Shown piece by piece: positions 23,780 through 32,596 of a stretch of 49,242 bases of DNA. Each line of letters starts with the position of its first letter. The first letter of the stretch is position 1. Under the pieces are notes generated by a model, which was not told where the DNA came from, did not search any database, and worked only from the letters and a program-made list of their open reading frames with translations. The position numbers and the translations under genes are program-made. The stretch comes from Myxococcales bacterium (GTDB lineage Bacteria > Myxococcota > Polyangia > Polyangiales > Polyangiaceae). The stretch lies in contig PLXW01000090.1 in assembly GCA_003151595.1 (NCBI GenBank), positions 21,413 through 70,654 of the forward strand, in the 5' to 3' direction.

Positions 23780-24634
23780 CTATCGCGCCGGAGGGAGCGC
23801 CGCATGCGCCGAGGGGCGCATCAGCCGCGCGCCGACGGCCATGACGATCCACTGCGGCATCACGCGCCCCATCCACGCGCCGAGCGCGTTCAGCCAGCCC
23901 GTGACGACGACGCGCTTGCCGCGATCGAGTGCGCGCAGCGCGATGGCGACGCACTTCTCGCTCGTCATGAAGAGCGCCTCGCCCACGTCGATGTGCACCG
24001 CGCCGACGTCGAAGAACTCGGTCTTCGTGGGGCCCGGGCAGTGCGCCATGACGCGAACGCCGCGCGGCTCGAGCTCCCACGCCAGCGCCTGCGAGAACGA
24101 GAGCACGTACGCCTTCGTCGCCGCGTAGGCCGCGAAGTACGGCGCGGGCTGGAACGATCCGGTCGATCCCACGTTGATGATCGCGCCCGAGCCGCGCGCC
24201 GCCATCTTCGCGCCGAGCGCGAGCGCGAGCTCGGTGAGGGCGCGCACGTTGAGATCGATCATCTCCAGCTGGCGCCCGAGCGGCTGATCGATCGCGAAGC
24301 CGTGCACGCCGAAGCCGGCGTTGTTCACGAGGAGCGCGGGGACGATCGCCTTCTCGTCGAGCGCGGCGAGCAGGCGCGCAGGTCCGTCGTTCGCGCCGAG
24401 GTCGCACTCCACGACCTGCGTCTCGATGCCGTGCTTCGCGCGCAGGTCCGTGGCCAGCGCCTCCATGCGATCGCGCCGCCGCGCCGTAAGCACCACGTCG
24501 TACCCGCGCGCCGCGAGCTGCCGCGCGAAGTCCGCGCCGAGTCCCGCCGACGCGCCCGTGACGACCGCCCAACCGCGCGACGACGCTCTCGTCCCGGTCT
24601 TCGTTACGCTCGTCGTTTCGGTCTTCGCTTCCAT
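23780..24634 (-). CDS. Short-chain dehydrogenase/reductase
   Basis: 284 residues. A 20-residue charged N-terminal tail precedes the Rossmann start VVTGASAGLGADFARQLA (TGxxxGxG), then NNAG in LLVNNAGFGVHGF, the catalytic Ser in INVGSTGSFQPAP and YAATK with the catalytic Tyr and Lys. The C-terminal part (GPTKTEFF, then FMTSEKCVAIALRALDRGKRVVVTG) is typical of the DltE/YbbO-like classical SDR group, NAD(P)-dependent enzymes acting on ketones or aldehydes, often membrane-associated. The substrate is unknown. It lies upstream of the FHA gene on the same strand with 34 bp between them. Confidence 0.92.
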   Translation of the reverse strand: MEAKTETTSVTKTGTRASSRGWAVVTGASAGLGADFARQLAARGYDVVLTARRRDRMEALATDLRAKHGIETQVVECDLGANDGPARLLAALDEKAIVPALLVNNAGFGVHGFAIDQPLGRQLEMIDLNVRALTELALALGAKMAARGSGAIINVGSTGSFQPAPYFAAYAATKAYVLSFSQALAWELEPRGVRVMAHCPGPTKTEFFDVGAVHIDVGEALFMTSEKCVAIALRALDRGKRVVVTGWLNALGAWMGRVMPQWIVMAVGARLMRPSAHAALPPAR

Positions 24635-24668
24635 GATCGTCTCCGTTGCGAAAGCTCGCTCGCGCGCG

Positions 24669-25652
24669 TCAGGTGCGCAAGAGCCACACGAGCCCAGCGA
24701 TGCTGAGCCCGAGAACCGCGAGCGCAGCGAGGACCACCGCGAAGTCCGTGGCGCTGAACGCGGAAGGGCGCGCGCGCTTCGGCGGGTTCGTGCTCGGAAG
24801 CCGCGCGATCGGCGCTGCGGCGGCTTGCGACGAGGTGGTGGCGCTCGCGGGGTTCGCAGCGTCGTCGAGCGGCGCGGGCGCAGGGGGAACGTCGGCCGGC
24901 TCGAGCGGCTCGTCTTCGGCGGCTTCGAGCTCGGCGAGCGCGATCGCGGCGGGCTCCTCGAGCTCCATCGCAGTGTTCCCGATGCGCAAGATCGCCCCCG
25001 ACTTCCACTGCATGTCGCGCTCGACCGGGATCATCGCGTCGCCGAGGCGCGCGCCGTTCTTCGATCCCAGATCGCGCACGAGCACCGTCCCGCCGCGACG
25101 CACGACCTGCACGTGCGTGCGCGAGACATCGACGTCGGCCAGCGGGAGATCGCTCGGCCCGTCGCGCCCGATGATGTACGCGCGCGCTTCGTCGGCCAGC
25201 GCGAGCTCGGCGCCAACGTCGCGCCCTTCGATGACGCGCACCTTCGTCGCCGCCTCTTCGCCCAGGCCGCGCATCGCTTGCGACACGAGCGCCAGCGCCA
25301 GATCGCGCGTCGCGAACGCGAGGTCGCGCGTGGCCGGCGTCTGATCGATCCGCGCCTCGAGCCACACGCGCCCCACGCGAAGCAGCTCGCCGTGCTTCAA
25401 CGTGCGCGGCGTGTTCGGCGCGAGCCTCACGCCGCCGACGAACGTGCCGTTGGTGCTCTTCTCGTCGACCAGCGTGTACTCGCTGCCGCTGGCGCGAACC
25501 GACGCATGGCGATGGCTCACGCTGGGGTCGGGCAAACGCACGTCGCAGTTGGGACCGCGGCCGATGACGACGCGCCCGCCGTCGAACGTGAGCGCAGGCG
25601 AGACGCCGCCGGTAGACGCTTCGGACGAACGAAGAACGAGCGTCAGTGGCAT
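24669..25652 (-). CDS. Tandem FHA-domain membrane protein
   Basis: 327 residues with two forkhead-associated domains. The first (about residues 20-95) has VIGRGPNCDVRLPDPSVSHRH and STNGTFVGGVRL, with the canonical phosphothreonine-binding Arg, Ser, His and Asn. The second (about 135-215) has YIIGRDGPSDLPLADVDVSRTH and LGSKNGARLGD. An acidic Pro/Ala linker leads to a C-terminal membrane anchor (VVLAALAVLGLSIAGLVWLL) in the last 25 residues, so both domains face the cytoplasm. FHA domains bind phospho-Thr peptides and so are natural readers of the two neighbouring Ser/Thr kinases. A direct link is inference. It begins 16 bp after the gshB stop and is therefore probably in its operon. Confidence 0.9.
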   Translation of the reverse strand: MPLTLVLRSSEASTGGVSPALTFDGGRVVIGRGPNCDVRLPDPSVSHRHASVRASGSEYTLVDEKSTNGTFVGGVRLAPNTPRTLKHGELLRVGRVWLEARIDQTPATRDLAFATRDLALALVSQAMRGLGEEAATKVRVIEGRDVGAELALADEARAYIIGRDGPSDLPLADVDVSRTHVQVVRRGGTVLVRDLGSKNGARLGDAMIPVERDMQWKSGAILRIGNTAMELEEPAAIALAELEAAEDEPLEPADVPPAPAPLDDAANPASATTSSQAAAAPIARLPSTNPPKRARPSAFSATDFAVVLAALAVLGLSIAGLVWLLRT

Positions 25653-25668
25653 GGGGTGAAGCGTTCTT

Positions 25669-26640
25669 TCAAGGCGACGGGATGCTCCCCAGCGTCGGCC
25701 GGAGATCGTGCGCGCGCGACTCCACCCATCGAATCACGTGCGCCGAGACCTCGACGCCGGTGTGCCGACTCAGCTCTTGAATCCCGGTGGGCGAGGTCAC
25801 GTTCACCTCGGTGATCTTCTCGCCGATGAAGTCGAGCCCCACGAAGACGAGCCCGTCGGCGTGTAGCCGCGGCGAGATGTCGGCGATGATCGCCTTCTCT
25901 TTCGGCGTGACCTCGCACGGCTCGACGCGACCGCCGACGTGGATGTTCGAGCGGAAGTCTTCCTTCGGGGCGATGCGGTTGATCGCGCCCAGCACCTGCC
26001 CGTCGAGCAGGAGCACGCGCTTGTCGCCCTCGGTCACGGCGGGGAGATACTCCTGCACCATCGCCATGGTCGAGCCGTCGCGCGTGATCGTCTCGATGAT
26101 GCCCGGCGCGTTCTTGTCGTTCGTTCGCAGGAGAAGAACGCCCGAACCGCCGGCGCCGTCGAGCGGCTTGATGACCGCCGCGCCGCCGACGTCGCTGGTG
26201 AACTGGAGGATCTTCGCGCGGTGCGACGAGACGAGCGTCTTCGGCATGTGCCGCGCGAAGTGCTGGCCATAGAGCTTCTCGTTGGCGTCGCGGAGGCCGC
26301 GCGGATCGTTGATGAGCACCGTGCGATCGCGCGCTCGCTCGAGCATGAGCGTCATGTAGAGGTAGGCCGCGTCGAACGGCGGGTCCTTGCGAATGAACAC
26401 CGCCTCGACGTCGGGGAGGCGCACCTCGAACGGCTCGCCGTACGCGAAGTGCGGCGCGTCTTCGCTGACGGCCACGGACCGGACGCGCGCGTGGACGTCG
26501 CCCCCGTCGAGGAACAGATCGCGCGGCAAACAGTGAAGAGCGACGTGGCCACGCGCTTGGGCCGCACGTTGGAACGCGAAGGTCGTATCCTTGTCGGCAA
26601 GGATACGTTCCATCGGGTCCATCACGTACACGAACCGCAT
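25669..26640 (-). CDS. gshB: Glutathione synthetase
   Basis: 323 residues, the size of bacterial GshB, which adds Gly to gamma-glutamylcysteine using ATP. The N-terminus FVYVMDPMERILADKDTTFAF is typical, followed by VFIRKDPPFDAAYLYMT, INDPRGLRDANEKLYG and the ATP-grasp core: AAVIKPLDGAGGSGVLLL, VQEYLPAVTEGDKRVLLLDG, and a C-terminal VGLDFIGEKITEVNVTSPTG with the Mg-binding Glu and Asn. No gshA is in the window. The start ATG at 26640 overlaps by two bases the divergent gamma-glutamyltransferase ATG at 26639; an ATG two codons upstream (26646) is also possible. Confidence 0.95.
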   Translation of the reverse strand: MRFVYVMDPMERILADKDTTFAFQRAAQARGHVALHCLPRDLFLDGGDVHARVRSVAVSEDAPHFAYGEPFEVRLPDVEAVFIRKDPPFDAAYLYMTLMLERARDRTVLINDPRGLRDANEKLYGQHFARHMPKTLVSSHRAKILQFTSDVGGAAVIKPLDGAGGSGVLLLRTNDKNAPGIIETITRDGSTMAMVQEYLPAVTEGDKRVLLLDGQVLGAINRIAPKEDFRSNIHVGGRVEPCEVTPKEKAIIADISPRLHADGLVFVGLDFIGEKITEVNVTSPTGIQELSRHTGVEVSAHVIRWVESRAHDLRPTLGSIPSP

Positions 26641-28402
26641 GCGCACTCCTTCTCTCGCTCGGGCTGGGTCGCCTCGCAGGCTACTCGAATTTCCGTCGGC
26701 TTCGCGCGTCTCGCAAGCGCTGGCGCTGGTGGCGGCCGTGGGCCTCGCGTCTGCGCTCCCTGCGCGCGCGGCCTACGCGCCGAGCGCCGAGGGGAACGGC
26801 GTCGCGGTCGTCACCGACCACGCCGAGGCCACGCACGCCGCGCTCGACGCGATTCACGCAGGCGGAAACGCGATCGACGGGGCCATCGCCGCGACGTTGG
26901 CGCTCGGTGTCGTGGGGCCCAACGCCAGCGGCCTGGGTGGCGGCGGCTTCGCGCTCGTCTACATCGGCAAGGAGAAGCGCGCCTATGCGCTCGACTTCCG
27001 GGAGACCGCGCCGGCCGAAGTCAGCACCGAAGGGATCATCTCGCGCGCCTCGCACTCCGATCCCGCGCGTCGTGGCGTCGCCGTCGGCGTGCCGGGCGAA
27101 CCGGCGGGGCTCGATTGGCTGTCGCACAAGTTCGCGCGACGCTCGCTCGCCGAAGACGCGGCCGGCGCGGTTCGTCTCGCGAGCGAGGGGTTCGCCGTCT
27201 CGCGCACGGTCACACGCTCCGTCGACTGGTCGCACCAGGAGCTGGCGACGGTCCCCGAGCTCTCGAGCGCGTTTCTTCTCCCCGGCGGCGCGACCATCCC
27301 GTTCGCGCACGGCGTGAAACGCCCGGACCTGGCGGCGACGATCACGCGCTTCGGCGCCGAAGGGGCGCGGCCGTTCTACCAGGGGGACATCGCCGCCAAG
27401 ATCGTGAAGGCGGCGGGCGCGTTCGGCGGGACGATCACCGCAGCCGACCTCGCGTCGTACGAGCCGAAGGTTAGAGAGCCGCTCGCGCGGACGATCGACA
27501 GCCGCACGGTGATGACGTTCCCGGCGCCGTCCGCGGGCGGGCTCATGTTGCTCGAGATGCTCACGATGTACGGCGCGTCGCGCACGTCGTCCCTCGCGGC
27601 GATGGGCTTCGAGTCGAGCGCGTACCTCCACACGGTCGCCGAAGGGATCCGCGGCGCGATGGCGGATCGCGCACGAATCGCCGGCGATCCCGACGCCTCG
27701 CCCGACATCGCCGCGGCCTACGATCGCGCGCTCGAGCCCGCGCAGCTCGGCGCACGCCGCGCGCGGATCGATCCGAACCACACGCTCACCGCGCCCGAGT
27801 TCCGGATCCGCGAGCAGGGGACGAGCCACGTCGTGGTCGCCGATCGCGAAGGGAACGTCGTCTCGCTCACGACGACGGTGAACGAAGCCTTCGGCTCGCG
27901 CATCGTCGCCGGCGACACGGGCATCCTCCTCAACGACGAGCTCGACGACTTCTCCGCGCCGGCCGACGTGAAGGCCTTCGGCGTCATCGGTCTCGGCCCG
28001 AATCGCCCGCGGGCGCACGCGCGTCCGGTGTCGAGCATGGCGCCGACGATCGTGACGCAGAACGGCGTCCCCATCCTGGCCATCGGCGGATCGGGCGGCT
28101 CGCGCATCGCGACCGGCGTGACACAAGCCGCGCTCGCGCGCCTGGTCTTTGGGCTCGATCCCGGCGCGTGCGTCGCTGCTCCGCGCGTTCACATCGACGG
28201 GCCGACGCCCGAGATCATCGTGGCCAGCGACATCCCCGAAGACGTTCGCCAGGGTCTACGCGCGCGCGGGGAGCTCGTGCGCGACGACACGTACCCGTTC
28301 TCCGCGGTTCAGATGATCGCCTGGGAGCGCGGCCCGCTCGGCATGGCGCGCATCCTCGCGGCGGCCGACCCGCGCAAGGACGGCTTCGCGATCGCCGAGT
28401 GA
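26639..28402 (+). CDS. ggt: Gamma-glutamyltransferase (glutathione hydrolase)
   Basis: 587 residues. An N-terminal signal (ALALVAAVGLASALPARA) exports the protein to the periplasm. The NTN-hydrolase core has GGNAIDGAIAATLALGVVGP and SGLGGGGFAL, PGEPAGLDWL in the large subunit, and the self-cleavage/catalytic Thr395 in GTSHVVVADREGNVVSLTTT, followed by INDELDDF-type LLNDELDDF and the glycine-rich GGSGGSRIATGVTQ. The enzyme cleaves the gamma-glutamyl bond of glutathione in the periplasm, so it would recycle the product of the divergent gshB. An ATG-equivalent at 26591 would place the start inside gshB. I prefer 26639, which gives the shortest sensible signal. Confidence 0.93.
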   Translation: MRTPSLARAGSPRRLLEFPSASRVSQALALVAAVGLASALPARAAYAPSAEGNGVAVVTDHAEATHAALDAIHAGGNAIDGAIAATLALGVVGPNASGLGGGGFALVYIGKEKRAYALDFRETAPAEVSTEGIISRASHSDPARRGVAVGVPGEPAGLDWLSHKFARRSLAEDAAGAVRLASEGFAVSRTVTRSVDWSHQELATVPELSSAFLLPGGATIPFAHGVKRPDLAATITRFGAEGARPFYQGDIAAKIVKAAGAFGGTITAADLASYEPKVREPLARTIDSRTVMTFPAPSAGGLMLLEMLTMYGASRTSSLAAMGFESSAYLHTVAEGIRGAMADRARIAGDPDASPDIAAAYDRALEPAQLGARRARIDPNHTLTAPEFRIREQGTSHVVVADREGNVVSLTTTVNEAFGSRIVAGDTGILLNDELDDFSAPADVKAFGVIGLGPNRPRAHARPVSSMAPTIVTQNGVPILAIGGSGGSRIATGVTQAALARLVFGLDPGACVAAPRVHIDGPTPEIIVASDIPEDVRQGLRARGELVRDDTYPFSAVQMIAWERGPLGMARILAAADPRKDGFAIAE

Positions 28403-28421
28403 GAGGGCGCCGAGTCGTCGC

Positions 28422-29273
28422 TCAGTAGTCTTCGTTCGCCAGCGCCGCGAGCTGCGCGCTGTGCTCGGCGTCGAGATCGCTCGCCACCGCGTACCCCACG
28501 CCGCCGTTCTGCGTGACCGCAACGGAGTACCCGCTCGACCGCCCGACGCTGACCTCGGCCGTCCCGATCGATCGCGGAGCCAGGTCGTTCGAGTGAATCT
28601 GAATCTTGCTCGGGTCGTAGATGAAGACGCTCACGCGCTGCGCGTGGTCGCCCGTGCCGATCACGTACTGGAGCATCGCCGCGCGCTGCGCGCCGTGCAC
28701 CGGCATCACGCGCCCGCCCACCAGCCGCGCGCCCGCGCGCTCGAACGTGGAGGTGTGCACCGGCACGCCGACGTACTGCTCCATCGCCCGAACGTCTTGA
28801 GGGTCCGTGCGCTCCGGAGGCAACGGGCGCGAGTGCTCCGCGATCAGCTCCTGAAGGAGCTCGTCGCCCATTCCGGCGTGAACCGCGTCGCTGTTTCCGC
28901 CGACCGTCGTGCCCTTGCCGAGCGCCCCGAAGGCCAGCGCCAGCGCCGCCGCGCTCGCGAGCGGAACGAACGTCTTCCACGCCGGCGCCGCTTCGGTCGA
29001 CCGCGCCGCACCGCGCGCCTTCTCCGCCTGCATCGCCGCCAGCGCACGCGCGCGGAGGCCGCTCGGCGCGCCCGTCTTCACCGCGCGCTTCAGCGAAGCC
29101 CGCACGGCGCGATCGAGCTCCACGCGCTCGCGACACGAATCGCACTCGGCGACGTGCTTCTCCACTTCGAGGAGCGAGCTCGGCTCGAGCACGCCGTCGA
29201 GGTACGCATCGAGCGCGCGCACGTGATCACGACAGCCGCGGCGTTCCACCGGCACGAAGTGAGAGCCGTTCAT
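28422..29273 (-). CDS. Anti-sigma factor with zinc-finger (zf-HC2) N-terminus
   Basis: 283 residues. The zinc-binding anti-sigma domain is residues about 10-50: HVRALDAYLDGVLEPSSLLEVEKHV with the HVAECDSC motif (HxxxCxxC). A single membrane helix (FVPLASAAALALAFGALG, about residues 98-115) separates it from a roughly 165-residue periplasmic part with no recognisable domain but a repeat of Tyr/Val beta strands (HAQRVSVFIYDPSK and GYSVAVTQNGGVGYAVAS). The first four bases of this gene overlap the ECF sigma stop (ATGA, 29270-29273), so the two are co-translated, as normal for ECF/anti-sigma pairs. The signal sensed is unknown. Confidence 0.93.
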   Translation of the reverse strand: MNGSHFVPVERRGCRDHVRALDAYLDGVLEPSSLLEVEKHVAECDSCRERVELDRAVRASLKRAVKTGAPSGLRARALAAMQAEKARGAARSTEAAPAWKTFVPLASAAALALAFGALGKGTTVGGNSDAVHAGMGDELLQELIAEHSRPLPPERTDPQDVRAMEQYVGVPVHTSTFERAGARLVGGRVMPVHGAQRAAMLQYVIGTGDHAQRVSVFIYDPSKIQIHSNDLAPRSIGTAEVSVGRSSGYSVAVTQNGGVGYAVASDLDAEHSAQLAALANEDY

Positions 29274-29944
29274 GCCGCACCTCGCTTCTTCGCGCGGAAG
29301 GAGGCGATATCGGTCGGCTCAGCGCGCTTCGCTTCGAAAATTTCGTCCTCGCCTTTCACGATGCCCATGGCCAGCGCCTGACTATACAGCGACTTCTGCA
29401 GGAGCTTCCGTCCGCGATGCAGGCGGCTCATCACGGTGCCGATCGGGCACTGCATGATGTCGGCGATCTCCTCGTACGAGAACTCCTCGACGTCGCAGAG
29501 CACGACGGCGAGCTTGAACTCCGCCGGCAGCGCGTCGAGCGCCTTGCCGACTTCGCCGGCGACGATCGGCCGGAGCGCGATCTGCTCCGGATCGCGGAGC
29601 TGGCGCATCGTCGAGGCGCTCACCCAGCCGTCGGCCAGCGGGTCGGCGTCCGGCCCCTCGAGCACGGACTTCTCGAGCCCGCCGCGGCGGTACTTGTTGA
29701 TGAACGTGTTCGTCAGGATGCGAAACATCCACGCTTTGAGGTTCGTCCCGGCGTTGAACTGGTCCCGGGCGCGGATGGCCTTCACCAGGGCGTCCTGGAC
29801 CAGATCTTCGGCCTCGGTGGGATTTCGCGTCAGGCGGCAGGCGACGCCGTACATCGCATCCATGTGCGACAACGCTTCCTCGGTGAAGCTGTCCACCTGT
29901 ACGGAATTAGCCGGTTTTTCCGGTTTTGGACGAAAGCTCAACAT
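29270..29944 (-). CDS. ECF-type RNA polymerase sigma factor
   Basis: 224 residues. Region 2: MYGVACRLTRNPTEAEDLVQDALVKAIRARDQF and LKAWMFRILTNTFINKYRR; region 4: LDALPAEFKLAVVLCDVEEFSYEEIADIMQCPIGTVMSRLHRGRKLL with its helix-turn-helix. There is no region 1.1, so it is an ECF (group 4) factor. It sits directly upstream of its cognate anti-sigma. A long linker between regions 2 and 4 (about residues 85-115, SVLEGPDADPLADGWVSAS) and a C-terminal tail extend the usual 180-residue size. The gap before the start (29945-30054) contains no convincing own-type promoter that I can name. Confidence 0.94.
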   Translation of the reverse strand: MLSFRPKPEKPANSVQVDSFTEEALSHMDAMYGVACRLTRNPTEAEDLVQDALVKAIRARDQFNAGTNLKAWMFRILTNTFINKYRRGGLEKSVLEGPDADPLADGWVSASTMRQLRDPEQIALRPIVAGEVGKALDALPAEFKLAVVLCDVEEFSYEEIADIMQCPIGTVMSRLHRGRKLLQKSLYSQALAMGIVKGEDEIFEAKRAEPTDIASFRAKKRGAA

Positions 29945-30008
29945 CGGGAAAAGAGCCGCCTTTCATATGCAGCAACCCAAGAGGGGGCTCTCTTATTCCT
30001 GAGCATCC

Positions 30009-30036
30009 CAGGGCCGGAACGCAAGCGCCGGCCCTG
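30009..30036 (-). terminator. Hairpin downstream of phaR
   Basis: A perfect 9-bp stem (CAGGGCCGG pairing with CCGGCCCTG) with a 10-base loop lies 18 bp past the phaR stop on the minus strand. No T-run follows, so it is probably a hairpin that stops readthrough into the ECF gene weakly or stabilises the phaR RNA. Confidence 0.5.
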
Positions 30037-30054
30037 TCACCCGTTCTTGTGCCG

Positions 30055-30672
30055 TCAGCCGTCCTTGCGACCGCCGTGCCCGCCGCTCGAGTTGGTGGCG
30101 TTCTTCAGCTTGGTCTCGAGCTCCTCGATGCGCTGCGACAGGCGCTTCACCTCGTGCTGGAGCTGCTGCCACGGCATGAACGACGGGAGTACCGCCTTCA
30201 CCCGCTCGTCGATCTGGTGCTGCCAGTCTTCCAGCGTGTGCTTGGCCTGCTCGACGAGGCTCGGCCCCTTCTCGCTGGCGACGGCGCCCTCGCCTTCGGC
30301 CTTCGGCGGCTCGCTCCCGGTCTTGCCGGGGATCAATCGACCGAGGGGCCCCTCGCGCAGATCGCCGAGGACCTTCTCCGTGCGCTGATGGATCAGGTCC
30401 TTCAGCGTCTGCAGCGGCACGTTGCGCGAGTGCGCCTTCTGCTCTTCGTAGATGATCTGCGCGAGCGTGATCTCGGTCAGATCGTCCTTCGTGTTGTTGT
30501 CGATGATCTGCACCTCTTCGCCGGCGCGGACCATCTCGGCGATCTGGAGCAGCGTGACGTAACGGCTGTCTTTCGTGTCGTACAGCTTTCGATTCGAGTA
30601 GCGCTTGATCACGCGACGCGGGCGCTCGCCCGGCGGCGGCGAAGCAGCGGAACCCTCGGGCTTCGTTTCCAA
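30055..30672 (-). CDS. phaR: PhaR-type polyhydroxyalkanoate synthesis regulator
   Basis: 205 residues. The PHB/PHA accumulation regulator DNA-binding domain is residues about 18-85: VIKRYSNRKLYDTKDSRYVTL and LLQIAEMVRAGEEVQIIDNNTKDDLT with ITLAQIIYEEQK. A Lys/Glu-rich linker and a C-terminal coiled coil (HEVKRLSQRIEELETKLKNA) follow, as in PhaR. PhaR binds PHA granules and represses phasin genes. The start is TTG at 30672 with AGGAAG eight bases upstream; a GTG at the start of VIKRYSNRK is the alternative. No pha synthase or phasin gene is adjacent, so the symbol rests on the domain alone. Confidence 0.9.
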   Translation of the reverse strand: METKPEGSAASPPPGERPRRVIKRYSNRKLYDTKDSRYVTLLQIAEMVRAGEEVQIIDNNTKDDLTEITLAQIIYEEQKAHSRNVPLQTLKDLIHQRTEKVLGDLREGPLGRLIPGKTGSEPPKAEGEGAVASEKGPSLVEQAKHTLEDWQHQIDERVKAVLPSFMPWQQLQHEVKRLSQRIEELETKLKNATNSSGGHGGRKDG

Positions 30673-30827
30673 GATCGTCTTCCTTTCGGGGACACGTCAC
30701 GGGCTGCGCGTGCGCGGGAGGCGCTGGCACGCGCGAGTAGGATCCCTCTAAGAGAAGGCTACAGTAACGCGGGGAGTCAAGGGCGAAGGCGACGAAGACG
30801 ACGAGAGGTTGCGGCGAACCGACCACG

Positions 30828-31697
30828 ATGACTGAACAAATGCGAGAGATTGCGCCTGTGGTGGCGATCGAAGCGCGCGACGTTCATGCGCGGTACGCGT
30901 CCACCCGTGGCACGGCCGACCCCCTCGCCGGCGTGAGCCTGGCGCTCGAGGCGGGCGAGCTGGTCTGCATCCTGGGGCCGAACGGGGCGGGGAAGTCGAC
31001 GCTGATGCGCGTTCTCGCGGGGACGCTGGCGCCGGCGCGAGGCGAGGTGACGCTGTTCGGCAAGGCGATGGCGGCGAGCGATCGACGCGACGTGGCGCGC
31101 GTCCTCGCGGTGGTGCCGCAGCAGAGCGAGGTGGCGTGGGGGTTCGCGGTGCGCGACGTGGTGACGATGGGGCGCGCGCCGCATCAAGACGGATGGATGC
31201 GCGCGGGCGAGGAAGACAGGCGCGTCGTCAGCGAAGTGCTGGAGCTCTGCGATCTGACGCAGCTCGCGTCGCGGCCTGTCGACGAGCTGTCCGGAGGCGA
31301 GCAGAAACGAGTCGCGATCGCGCGGGCGCTGGCGCAGAAGCCGCGCGTGCTCTTGCTCGACGAGCCGGCCGCGTTCCTCGACGTGCGTCACCAGATCGCG
31401 CTGTACGACCTGCTCGCGCAGAGCGTCGCGCGCGAGAAGCTCGCGTGCCTGGTGGTGATGCACGATCTCAACGTGGCCGCGCAGTACGCGACGCGCGTGG
31501 TGCTCGCGAAGGAGGGGCGCTTCGTGGCCGTGGGCGCGGTCGACGAAGTGATGACGTACGCGAGGCTGCGCGAGACGTTCGACGCGGACCTCTACGTCGG
31601 CGTGAACGAGCTACGCGGGACGCGCTTCTTCGTGCCGATGCGAGGAGAGGGGCGCGGCGACGATCAGAAGCGACCGATGACGCCCACGCCCGCATAA
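30828..31697 (+). CDS. Orphan iron-siderophore/haem/cobalamin-type ABC ATPase
   Basis: 289 residues. Walker A GPNGAGKSTLMRVLAG, Q-loop VVPQQSEVAWGFAVRDVVTMGRAPH, signature ELSGGEQKRVAIARALAQ, Walker B VLLLDEPAAFLDVRHQ and H-loop VVMHDLN are those of the FecE/HmuV/BtuD group that drives uptake of iron chelates or vitamin B12. No FecCD-type permease or binding protein is in the window, so it is an orphan that may serve permeases elsewhere. Its 3' end overlaps the convergent TPR gene by 34 bp (31664-31697). Confidence 0.92.
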   Translation: MTEQMREIAPVVAIEARDVHARYASTRGTADPLAGVSLALEAGELVCILGPNGAGKSTLMRVLAGTLAPARGEVTLFGKAMAASDRRDVARVLAVVPQQSEVAWGFAVRDVVTMGRAPHQDGWMRAGEEDRRVVSEVLELCDLTQLASRPVDELSGGEQKRVAIARALAQKPRVLLLDEPAAFLDVRHQIALYDLLAQSVAREKLACLVVMHDLNVAAQYATRVVLAKEGRFVAVGAVDEVMTYARLRETFDADLYVGVNELRGTRFFVPMRGEGRGDDQKRPMTPTPA

Positions 31698-32560
31698 CCG
31701 GGCGCGACCTGCGGCACGACGATCGGCTTCCCCGTCTGCTGCGGTGACGACGACGTCGGTTCCATGAAGTGCCAGATCAACCCGCCCGCGACGGCCGCGA
31801 TCCCCACGCTCCCCGCGACCACGCCCACGGTCTCGAGCGATCGACCGCTGTTGCCGCTCGAGGCATCGCTCGTCGTGCAGTTCGGCCCCGTGTGGTTCGG
31901 CGGCGGGCAGTTGCTCTCCGACGTCGAGACCTGGCCGCTCCCCACCGCGTAGAGCACCGCGCCTGTGATCAACGCCGCGCCGCCGATGCCGACGACGATC
32001 CACGGCGCCACCGAGTGCGACGACGGCTGCGCGGGCGGAGGCTCGCTCGTCGGAGCGGCGCTCGCGGTCGGAACGGGCGCTGCGTTCGCCGACGGGATCG
32101 CGCTCGCCGTCGGAGCAGCGCTGGCTGACGGAGTCGCGCTCGGTTGATCGGTGAGCTCGCGCTTCAAGTTCGCGATGTGCCGCTTCTGCGCTTCGGCGTC
32201 GCCGGCGTTCGGCGCGCGCTCGAGATACGTCTCCAGAGCGTGCACCGCTTCGCGACGATTCCCCTGCAGCTCGTACGCGCGCGCGATGATCACGAGCAGC
32301 TCGTGCTTGGTGCAATCGCGGCGGTAGGCGTCCTTGAAATACATGATCGCCGTCGTGTAGTCGGACTCGTCGTACGACGCCTTGCCCGCCATGTACGCGC
32401 CGTGCGCCGCGTCGGTGTCCGCCTGCGACGGCTTCCCCCCGCACGTCCCGTAGGTGCTCATCGCCGCCGCGTCGCCCCCGCTCGATTGCGCGTACGCCGG
32501 GACCGCGGCCGCGGTGCCGATCAACGCGACGATCATCAGCGAACGAAACGAAGCACGCAT
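31664..32560 (-). CDS. TPR-type protein with signal peptide and two C-terminal membrane segments
   Basis: 298 residues. A signal peptide (LMIVALIGTAAAVPAYAQ) is followed by a tetratricopeptide-like region (about residues 55-115: AHGAYMAGKASYDESDYTTAIMYFKDAY and LLVIIARAYELQGNRREAVHALETYL). A low-complexity Ser/Ala/Pro linker (about 140-180) leads to two hydrophobic helices (APWIVVGIGGAALITGAVLYAV and VAGSVGIAAVAGGLIWHFM) flanking a Cys-containing loop. This layout is common in myxobacterial envelope proteins of unknown function. The stop lies inside the convergent ABC gene. GGAGGG before the ATG at 32560 supports the start. Confidence 0.82.
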   Translation of the reverse strand: MRASFRSLMIVALIGTAAAVPAYAQSSGGDAAAMSTYGTCGGKPSQADTDAAHGAYMAGKASYDESDYTTAIMYFKDAYRRDCTKHELLVIIARAYELQGNRREAVHALETYLERAPNAGDAEAQKRHIANLKRELTDQPSATPSASAAPTASAIPSANAAPVPTASAAPTSEPPPAQPSSHSVAPWIVVGIGGAALITGAVLYAVGSGQVSTSESNCPPPNHTGPNCTTSDASSGNSGRSLETVGVVAGSVGIAAVAGGLIWHFMEPTSSSPQQTGKPIVVPQVAPGYAGVGVIGRF

Positions 32561-32596
32561 GGGGAGAACCCTCCAAAGGAGCCGAGGCGCTCTACC

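Noticed and set aside
30828..31697. A complete iron/B12 uptake operon
   Set aside because: Only the ATPase is here; no permease or binding protein gene flanks it.
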